DNA of 64,000 nucleotides from an uncultured Alphaproteobacteria bacterium. Its GTDB lineage: Bacteria; Pseudomonadota; Alphaproteobacteria; CADEGL01. The position numbers and the translations under genes were made by a program. The stretch lies in NCBI GenBank assembly GCA_902826885.1, contig CADEGL010000009.1, forward strand, positions 23,533 through 87,532. The letters are read 5' to 3'. A model generated the notes under the pieces. That model saw only the letters and a program-made list of their open reading frames with translations, made no database searches and had not been told where the DNA came from. Shown piece after piece: positions 9,142-15,844 of this stretch; position 1 is the first letter of the stretch; each line of letters begins with the position of its first letter.

Positions 9142-10614
9142 TCAGAATGCGTTCTTGCCGCCGAACCCTTTGACGACCGTGAGCAGGATGATCTTCACAT
9201 CCAACCACACGGACCAATTCTCGATATAGGCCACGTCGTGCTCGACGCGCTTGCGAATCTGCAAGAGCGTCTCGGTCTCGCCGCGCCAGCCATTGATCTG
9301 CGCCCAACCCGTGATGCCGGGCTTCACGCGGTGGCGAGAGACGTAATCCTGCACGGCGTCCTGATACAGCGCGCCGGCCGCCTTCGCCGAGACGGCATGC
9401 GGGCGCGGACCGACGACCGACATGTCGCCACGCAGCACATTCAGAAACTGCGGCAGCTCGTCCAGGCTCCATTTCCGCAAATAGGCGCCTAGACGGGTGA
9501 TGCGCGGGTCGTTGCGTTGCGTGAGCTGCTCGGCGTTCACATCCCGCATGTCGTGATACATGGTACGGAACTTGAACACTTCGATAAGCTGGTTGTTGTA
9601 GCCATAGCGCTTCTGCCGGAAGAGCACGGGTCCCCGGCTGTCCAGCTTGATCAGCGCGGCAATGGCCAGCATGAGGGGACTGATCAAGAGTAGGATGCCC
9701 GCGGCGACAACCCGGTCCTCGATTTCCTTCACCGCCCGGCTCCAGTCGGAAAGTGGGCGCCGCGCGACGCTGAGCATGGGCACCCCGCCAACCTGCGTGA
9801 AACGCGGCTTGCCGCAATCCAGATTCACGGGTTCCGGGCACAGGTGGACGTCGACCGGCAAGATTCGCAACCGGTCCAGTACGGCCAGGATGCGCTGCTC
9901 CTCCGACCAAGGCAGCGTCAGGATGACGGCGTCGATCGCCTCCCGCTGAATGCGGTCGATCAATGCGTCGAGATCGCCGCTGAGAGGCAAGGCGTTGCGC
10001 GAGCGATTCCCGGGCTTGTCGTCGTACACGCCCGCCACGCGAATCCGCGCGTCCATGGCATGCGTCATCTTGCGCAAGAGCCGAACCGCCCCTGGCCCCG
10101 ACCCCACGATCGCGACATTGCGATAGAGACGGCCTTGCGACACCCACTTGGCGATTCGCTTGTGCAGCGCCCAGCGAAGCAGCGCTAGATGCGCGAAGGA
10201 CGCGACGAACCAGATCATCGACCAGGCACGCGAGTAATCTTCCGAACTGCGCGTGAAGAAGCTGAGGGCGATCAGGAAGCTGGCCACGCCGATCCAGGCC
10301 GCGGACAGGCGCCGCAACGCGAGCCGGGGGTGCGTGATGGTTTCGAATTCGTAGAGGCCGGAAAGATAGAAGACGTTGATCGCTAGTAGCGTGCCGAGCA
10401 CGGAGATGATGCCGTACTCGGACCAAGAAACCTGTGGCGCGTCGACGAGCCAAAGAGCGTACGCAAGCGCACTGCTCCACAGGATGGCCAATGCGTCGAG
10501 GGGAAGCGCAAGACCGCAAATGACGGGCACGGAAATGGGGCGCTGAGATGCACCTTCCGCCGCCACGCCGGATGAAAAATCCGCATGGGAATGAATGGAT
10601 AGTGCCGACCGCAT
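9142..10614 (-). CDS. wcaJ: WcaJ-like undecaprenyl-phosphate glucose phosphotransferase
   Basis: A 490-aa polyisoprenyl-phosphate hexose-1-phosphate transferase that would start the repeat unit by loading glucose-1-phosphate on undecaprenyl phosphate. It has four N-terminal membrane segments (residues 30-150) and a CoA-binding-like Rossmann domain (VAIVGSGPGAVRLLRKM). A fifth hydrophobic segment precedes the bacterial transferase domain, which holds LDSRGPVLFRQKRYGYNN, FKFRTMYHD, WSLDELPQFLNVLRGDMSVV, GPRPH and KPGITGWAQINGWRGET. All signature blocks are intact. The 116-base gap to the upstream glycosyltransferase gene contains palindromes and could hold its own promoter. Length is close to E. 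coli WcaJ (464 aa). Confidence 0.93.
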   Translation of the reverse strand: MRSALSIHSHADFSSGVAAEGASQRPISVPVICGLALPLDALAILWSSALAYALWLVDAPQVSWSEYGIISVLGTLLAINVFYLSGLYEFETITHPRLALRRLSAAWIGVASFLIALSFFTRSSEDYSRAWSMIWFVASFAHLALLRWALHKRIAKWVSQGRLYRNVAIVGSGPGAVRLLRKMTHAMDARIRVAGVYDDKPGNRSRNALPLSGDLDALIDRIQREAIDAVILTLPWSEEQRILAVLDRLRILPVDVHLCPEPVNLDCGKPRFTQVGGVPMLSVARRPLSDWSRAVKEIEDRVVAAGILLLISPLMLAIAALIKLDSRGPVLFRQKRYGYNNQLIEVFKFRTMYHDMRDVNAEQLTQRNDPRITRLGAYLRKWSLDELPQFLNVLRGDMSVVGPRPHAVSAKAAGALYQDAVQDYVSRHRVKPGITGWAQINGWRGETETLLQIRKRVEHDVAYIENWSVWLDVKIILLTVVKGFGGKNAF

Positions 10615-10694
10615 TGGGTCCTCCGGTCTGACGGTGTCGTTCCACCCGCCACGCGAAATATCGCGCGGCCGAGCGGTTCCGTGCCGTGACCAAG

Positions 10695-10706
10695 AAAGGG
10701 CCCTTT
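10695..10706. repeat. 12-bp perfect palindrome AAAGGGCCCTTT
   Basis: A perfect self-complementary 12-mer lies in the only sizeable gap (10615-10730) of the minus-strand polysaccharide arm, about 80 bases before the wcaJ-like start. A second palindromic element, CGCGA-AATA-TCGCG, lies at 10652-10665 in the same gap. They could be operators or small hairpins; no promoter hexamers are convincing. Confidence 0.35.
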
Positions 10707-10730
10707 GTGATCAATCGAAGGGAGGAGGTT

Positions 10731-11978
10731 TTATGCATAGATGCGTGCGTTCGCCGGACTTTCGAGCGCGCCCCGCACGAGGGTTTCGACGAAAATCTGT
10801 GGTGTCTTGCCGGATAGAAAGGCGGCGGTACCTGACGGATCGCTGGTTGCGATCTCGGGCCGCGTCGCGATCGCGGTAAGGCCGCGCGCGAGCAAGGCGG
10901 GGTCTCGCGTATCGAGCGTGTGGCCAAGGCGATAGCGATGGACCAAATGCCCGAGTAGCCCATAGTTCTGAGTCAGGACCGGCTTCTGGTGCTTCGCGGC
11001 CCAGATCAGAACACCGCTCGAGCCGACGAAACGTTGATAGGGCGCCAATACGATGTCGCAATCCCGGACCAGGGAATCGAGCTCGGTGTCCGATAGCCGT
11101 TTGTCTTCGATCCGCAACATGAGATGCGGCGATTGCCGCAAGGCTTCGACGGCCAGCGCCTGGGCGCGCGGTTTGAGTGGCGGATCAATGCGTCCCGCGA
11201 TGGTAACGGAGATCCGCCCGGCCACGCTCGGTTCCAGGAATGCGAGCGCTTCCAGCAAAACCAAGAGGCCTTTCCGTTCCGTCAATTCCCCGAACAAGAC
11301 GAAGCTGATCCGCGACGGCTCCGCATTCGGCGTACCGTGCGGCGCGGCGCCGGAGCTTACATGGAAGGGGTCGTTCAGGCTGTGCACCTTACCGCCTCCC
11401 GGGTAGTGCTCGAACGCGTAGGCGGCGAAGAACGGGTCGAGGGAAAGGATCGACGTCACCGATCCGTTACGCAGCATCAGCCGGTAAAGGATTTCCTTCC
11501 GCAAATCGCGTATGCGTTCCGACCAGGTTGGCGCGTAGGAGCCGAGACGTCCGTAATGGACGGACGGCCGGAACAGGATGCCGGAAAGGCGGCAGGCGCG
11601 TGCGCCGAGTTGGAGGCCCAATGGCAAGGAAAGATGATCGAGGGCGAGAAACAGGGCCGTGTCGGCGCCCGTCTCGCGCGCCAGGCGGCGCACCGTCCAC
11701 CAGCGGGCGAAGCCGCTGACCGCGAGGCGAGGGCTGTTGCAGCGTGCGAATGTCCGTTCGTCCAAGGCGATCACGCGAAGGCTGGGTATGGCAGATCCCT
11801 TGATGGCGGGCTCAAGCCGCCGCGCCAGCTCCGGTGCTACCGCGAGTGACAAGGCGTCGACCACGGCCAGGGCGGGAAGATGGCGAAGAAGGTGAAGCAA
11901 CCATTCCTCGCTGTGGCCACGCGCATCCGGCTCGAAGACGAGAAGATGATGGCGCTGACCGCCCATATCCGGCCGCAC
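10731..11978 (-). CDS. Glycosyltransferase (GT-B fold) of the polysaccharide cluster
   Basis: A 415-aa protein. The second half shows a GT4-like donor domain: SFVLFGELTERKGLLVLLEA (the G-x-x-x-x-x-KG motif), then DCDIVLAPYQRFVGSSGVLI and KPVLTQNYGLLGHLV. The first half begins HHLLVFEPDARGHSEEWLLH, a Rossmann start with the GH of the acceptor site. The canonical E-x7-E is not evident, so it is a divergent member. The start is GTG at 11978, 3 bases after the wzc stop; an in-frame ATG at 11966 is an alternative. It probably adds one sugar to the repeat unit. Confidence 0.72.
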   Translation of the reverse strand: MRPDMGGQRHHLLVFEPDARGHSEEWLLHLLRHLPALAVVDALSLAVAPELARRLEPAIKGSAIPSLRVIALDERTFARCNSPRLAVSGFARWWTVRRLARETGADTALFLALDHLSLPLGLQLGARACRLSGILFRPSVHYGRLGSYAPTWSERIRDLRKEILYRLMLRNGSVTSILSLDPFFAAYAFEHYPGGGKVHSLNDPFHVSSGAAPHGTPNAEPSRISFVLFGELTERKGLLVLLEALAFLEPSVAGRISVTIAGRIDPPLKPRAQALAVEALRQSPHLMLRIEDKRLSDTELDSLVRDCDIVLAPYQRFVGSSGVLIWAAKHQKPVLTQNYGLLGHLVHRYRLGHTLDTRDPALLARGLTAIATRPEIATSDPSGTAAFLSGKTPQIFVETLVRGALESPANARIYA

Positions 11979-11981
11979 CGG

Positions 11982-14258
11982 TCAGGCGAGCCGAACCGGG
12001 CCCGGGCCGCCGTAGGGATGGGCGATCGGGCCTGATCCGTAGCCCCGATACCGCTTGGGGTCGACCTGCGAGAGGACGACGCCGGAGATCTTGCCGTGCA
12101 TTTCGGAGATCTGCTGCAGCCCGTCCAGAACGACCTGGCGCGGCGTGCGGCCCCAGCGCACGACGAACACCACCCGGTCGACCAGCGAAGCGATGGAAAG
12201 GGCCTCGGAGCCCGAAAGCACGGGCAGCGAATCGACGATAACGAGGTCGTAATGCTTGGCCAGGGTACGCAGCAGCGGGCGCAACCGTTCGACCCGCTGC
12301 GGGTCATCGTTCATACGCTGGACGTTGCCGGCGAAGATTGCGTGCGCGCCCGTCATGCGGTCTTGGTGCACGACCTGTTCGGCATCCACATCGCCGTTCA
12401 ACAGGTCGGCCAGGCCGGGATAGGACCGTTGCCCGAAGTGACGGTGGACCATGGGGCGTTGCCAGTCGCAGTCGACCACGATGACGCGCCGGCCCGTCCG
12501 CGCCATCAGCCGGGCCAGGGAGATGGATATCCGCGATTTTCCCTCGTGCGGCGCGGCGGAGGTGAACATCACCACCTTGCCGCCTTTGCTGTTACCGTTG
12601 AACAAAAGGCGCATATGCAAGGCGCGCAACGATTCGCTGAAAGGCGAGTTCACGTCGTCCAGGATGCGGGCGGATTCTCGCGCCTTCACGGCCGGCACCA
12701 AAGCAAGCGTGGGCAGGCCGGTCAGTTCCTCCACCTGCTGGCGCGTGCGGAACGTGCGATCCAGCCCTTCGATCATGAGCGCGGCGCATGCGCCCAAAAC
12801 CATCCCGATCATGCCGGCTACGGCCAGGATGATATTCGTGGGCGGATAGCTGGGCGATAGGGGCGTGGCGGCGCGCGAGATCAACCGGGCGCCGGAATCG
12901 CCCATGCTGGCTTGCGCGCGCGTCTCCTTCGAGCGCTCTAGGAAGCTGGAAAGGATGGTCCGGTTGGCTTCGGCCTCGCGTTCGAGTTCGCGCAGCTTGA
13001 TCGAGCCGGAATTGGTCTCGTCCATGTCCCGCTTAATGCGGTTGAGGTTGCCGCGAAGAGCGCCCGTGCGTGCGCGCGCGGCTTGGGCCTCGTGCTTCAG
13101 GCCGGCGACGATGTTGCCGACCTCGGCTTTGACCGCGCTCTGAACGTCGCGCGCTTGTGCCTCGACCTCCTGCATCTTTGGGTGACGCGCGCCATAGGTC
13201 GACGCCATCTCGGCCTTCATGCGATCCACTTCGGCTTGTTTATCGCGCAAGGAATGGATCAAGGGCGAGCGCAGGACGTCGGGCAAGGCATTCAGGCCGT
13301 TCGGGCTGCGTTGCGCGGCCTCGGCCTGCCGCAGGCGGGCTTCGACCTCGGCCTGACTGCTCTCCGCAAGAATCAACTGGGAGTTCAATTCGCTGAGCTG
13401 CTGTTCGGTTACGCCCGTCGATTTGGACTGATAGATGCCATTCGCGCGTTTGTATTCCTCGACCGCGCGTTCGGACTCCTCGACACGCTGACGAAGCTCG
13501 CCGATCTGCTGGGTCAAGACACCGGTGGCCGTCTTGGCGGCCTCGGTCTTTCCGATCAGTTGCTGCTCCACATAGACATCGGCGAAGCCATTGGCGATGC
13601 GCGCGGCGGTCGCCGGATCTTCCGAGTCGGCGGTGATGCTCAGAACATGGGATCGGTTCAGCGGTGTAACGTCTATGTGCGACAGAAGTACGCTGGTGAC
13701 GACTTCTTGTTCGATCTTGTCCAACTCATCGTCGGATGCGCCGGCGCGCGCGCTTGGCGCGCCTTTCTGACCCGCCAACCACCGAAACCCCGACATGATC
13801 CCGCCGGTAACCCATTGAATCGCCCGGCGCCAGATGGGGGCGTCGCGCAAGAAGGGATTGAATTCGGGGTCCTGATCGAGCGCGAGCCGGTTGGCGACAC
13901 GCGCGGCGATCTCGCGGGATTGAATGACATAACCCGCGGTCTGGACGGTCTCCATGTCCGCCACGGTCTGCTGGACCACGTTCTCCATCTTGGTGACACG
14001 CACGGGGTCCGTGCCCACCATGATCTGGGCCTCGGAGGAGAAGCGTGGCGTCATGAGGACAGCCACCATCAGGCCCAAGGCCATGGCGCCGGCGATCGTG
14101 AGGAGGATCAGTTTTCTACGGCGCCAGAAGCGCAGAAGAACGTCGACCCCCTCGGCGGAAGCGCTCGCGCGCGGATAAGCGTCGGGGTCGTAGCCGAACC
14201 CGCCGCGCTGACGAGAGAGTTCGCCGCGTTGGAGATAGGGGCCGAGCGTCTGCATCAA
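11982..14258 (-). CDS. wzc: Wzc-like polysaccharide co-polymerase and tyrosine autokinase
   Basis: A 758-aa inner-membrane protein. It has a Wzz domain with two transmembrane segments (about residues 50-70 and 470-490), a long periplasmic coiled-coil region (residues 230-440, rich in E, R, A, Q), and a C-terminal BY-kinase domain. The kinase carries Walker A SAAPHEGKSRIS, Walker A' VIVVDCDWQRP and Walker B YDLVIVDSLPVL. The tail has a small tyrosine cluster (RYRGYGSG and HPYGG) like the autophosphorylation cluster of Wzc. It controls chain length and export with Wza. It overlaps the wza-like gene by 4 bases. Confidence 0.92.
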   Translation of the reverse strand: MMQTLGPYLQRGELSRQRGGFGYDPDAYPRASASAEGVDVLLRFWRRRKLILLTIAGAMALGLMVAVLMTPRFSSEAQIMVGTDPVRVTKMENVVQQTVADMETVQTAGYVIQSREIAARVANRLALDQDPEFNPFLRDAPIWRRAIQWVTGGIMSGFRWLAGQKGAPSARAGASDDELDKIEQEVVTSVLLSHIDVTPLNRSHVLSITADSEDPATAARIANGFADVYVEQQLIGKTEAAKTATGVLTQQIGELRQRVEESERAVEEYKRANGIYQSKSTGVTEQQLSELNSQLILAESSQAEVEARLRQAEAAQRSPNGLNALPDVLRSPLIHSLRDKQAEVDRMKAEMASTYGARHPKMQEVEAQARDVQSAVKAEVGNIVAGLKHEAQAARARTGALRGNLNRIKRDMDETNSGSIKLRELEREAEANRTILSSFLERSKETRAQASMGDSGARLISRAATPLSPSYPPTNIILAVAGMIGMVLGACAALMIEGLDRTFRTRQQVEELTGLPTLALVPAVKARESARILDDVNSPFSESLRALHMRLLFNGNSKGGKVVMFTSAAPHEGKSRISISLARLMARTGRRVIVVDCDWQRPMVHRHFGQRSYPGLADLLNGDVDAEQVVHQDRMTGAHAIFAGNVQRMNDDPQRVERLRPLLRTLAKHYDLVIVDSLPVLSGSEALSIASLVDRVVFVVRWGRTPRQVVLDGLQQISEMHGKISGVVLSQVDPKRYRGYGSGPIAHPYGGPGPVRLA

Positions 14259-14839
14259 AAATACCTTTCTCGGACGGTAATCACATCCCCTGGTGTTATT
14301 CGTGTGGCGGGACTCGCCCCTTGCTTCTGCGACGGACTGGACGCGCGCGTGATGTAGAAGTCTTCTTCGCGCGCGCGGTAGGTGAAACCGCCGGCAATGG
14401 CGACCGCGTTCAGAACCGTCATGCCCTCGACATACGGGTAGCTGCCGGGGTTCTTGACCTCGCCCAGAACATAGAATGGCCTGGCGTTCACAACCTCGAC
14501 ACTGACGCTCGGGTTAGCCAAGTACTCGGGCTTCAAGCGGCTGGTGATCTTCTCTTCCAGCTCGCTCGGCGAAAGGCCGCGCGCATCGATGGCGCCGATC
14601 AACGGAAACGCCAGCCTGCCGGCGCCGTCGACGCGATATTCGCCGGTCAAGTTCGGCTGATCCAAGACCGTCACACGCACGCGATCGCCGGAACCCAAAT
14701 GGTATTCCGGTGAAACGGAGGCACCCTGATCCGCGGGCGGTGGCGTCGAACCGCACGCCATGAGGCCCGCGACAAGAAACATACCGACGAACCGAGAGGC
14801 ACCTTTCGTCACGACCCCGAAGACGCTCACCGCACGCAT
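14255..14839 (-). CDS. Wza-like polysaccharide export lipoprotein
   Basis: A 194-aa outer-membrane export protein. The start is ATG at 14839, preceded by GGGGAG 6 bases upstream; the open frame runs much further but into galE antisense. It has a lipoprotein signal with cysteine in GLMACGS, a Poly_export domain beginning YHLGSGDRVRVTVLDQPNLT, and an SLBB domain with FYVLGEVKNPGSYPYVEGM and VLNAVAIAGGFT. It is shorter than E. coli Wza (379 aa) and resembles the compact single-SLBB export proteins of alphaproteobacteria. It is the periplasm-spanning or outer-membrane partner of the Wzc-like protein. It lies 2 bases after galE. Confidence 0.88.
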   Translation of the reverse strand: MRAVSVFGVVTKGASRFVGMFLVAGLMACGSTPPPADQGASVSPEYHLGSGDRVRVTVLDQPNLTGEYRVDGAGRLAFPLIGAIDARGLSPSELEEKITSRLKPEYLANPSVSVEVVNARPFYVLGEVKNPGSYPYVEGMTVLNAVAIAGGFTYRAREEDFYITRASSPSQKQGASPATRITPGDVITVRERYF

Positions 14840-14841
14840 GT

Positions 14842-15840
14842 CTATCTCCCCACTGCTTGCCGGCGGGACCAACCCTGCGTCCAACGCCAGGCGTTGCCGA
14901 TCTGCACGTTCAAGTCGGAGTAAGCGGGTTGCCAACCCAGTTCCGCGCGAGCGCGGCTTGCATCCGCCACAAGGACTGGCGGATCGCCCGCGCGTCTTGG
15001 TTCTTGCTTGACCGCGATCTTGGTTCCGGAAACGCGCTCGGCCGCGGTAATAACCTCGCGTACGGTGAAGCCATTGCCGTTGCCGAGATTGAAGGCCTCC
15101 GCGCCATGGGCGCTTTTGAGGCGGGCGAGCGCCAGCACGTGGGCCGAGGCCAGGTCCGTCACATGCACATAATCGCGTACGCAGGTTCCGTCCGCGGTCG
15201 GATAGTCGGTGCCGAAGACGGCAACATGAGGACGGTCGCCGGCGGCGGCTTCCAGAACGATCGGAATCAGATGCGTTTCCGGCGCATGGCTTTCGCCAAT
15301 CTCGCCATCCGGGTCGGACCCCGCCGCGTTGAAATAGCGCAGCGAGATCGAGCGCAACCCATGCGCGGCGGCACAATCCTGCAGGATGCGCTCCCCTATC
15401 AGTTTGCTCATCCCATAGGGGTTGATCGGCGCCAGCGGATGTTTTTCGTCGATGGGCGTGCTCTCGGGTGTCCCGTAGACGGCCGCCGTCGAGGAGAACA
15501 CGATTTGATCGATCTTTTGCCGCCGCATGGCGTCGAGCAGGACTAGGAAGCGAGAAACGTTGTTTCGATAGTACTTCGCAGGCTCGGCCACGGATTCGCC
15601 GGCCGCGATCAAAGCGGCGAAATGCATCACGGCGGCCGGCCGATAGCGATCCATGACCTGCTGCAGTCGGTCGCGATCTTCGATATCGCCGATCTCCAAC
15701 GGCCCCCAGCGGACGGCCCAGCGATGACCTTGCGAAAGGTTGTCGTAGGTCACGGGCAAAAATCCCGCAGCTGCCAGCGCCTTGCAGGCATGACTGCCCA
15801 CAAATCCGGCACCACCGGTGACGAGTACGGCCGCGCGCAT
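14842..15840 (-). CDS. galE: UDP-glucose 4-epimerase
   Basis: A 332-aa extended SDR enzyme interconverting UDP-glucose and UDP-galactose. It has the NAD-binding VTGGAGFVGSHACKAL at the N-terminus, the catalytic Ser-Thr in FSSTAAVYG, YGMSK with the catalytic Tyr and Lys, and the GalE-specific SLRYFNAAGSDPDGEIGE, then THLIP and the CVRDYVHVTDLASAH block. The start is ATG at 15840, chosen because the GGAGFVG motif follows directly; the frame's upstream extension overlaps the preceding gene. It provides UDP-Gal for the polymer and is packed within 4 bases of the gene upstream and 2 bases of wza. Confidence 0.95.
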   Translation of the reverse strand: MRAAVLVTGGAGFVGSHACKALAAAGFLPVTYDNLSQGHRWAVRWGPLEIGDIEDRDRLQQVMDRYRPAAVMHFAALIAAGESVAEPAKYYRNNVSRFLVLLDAMRRQKIDQIVFSSTAAVYGTPESTPIDEKHPLAPINPYGMSKLIGERILQDCAAAHGLRSISLRYFNAAGSDPDGEIGESHAPETHLIPIVLEAAAGDRPHVAVFGTDYPTADGTCVRDYVHVTDLASAHVLALARLKSAHGAEAFNLGNGNGFTVREVITAAERVSGTKIAVKQEPRRAGDPPVLVADASRARAELGWQPAYSDLNVQIGNAWRWTQGWSRRQAVGR

Positions 15841-15844
15841 GGGG

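Noticed and set aside
9116..10963. 615-codon minus-strand frame overlapping the wcaJ-like gene
   Set aside because: It is a shadow of the real WcaJ frame, which carries all catalytic motifs. This one is rich in R, S, A and G without motifs.
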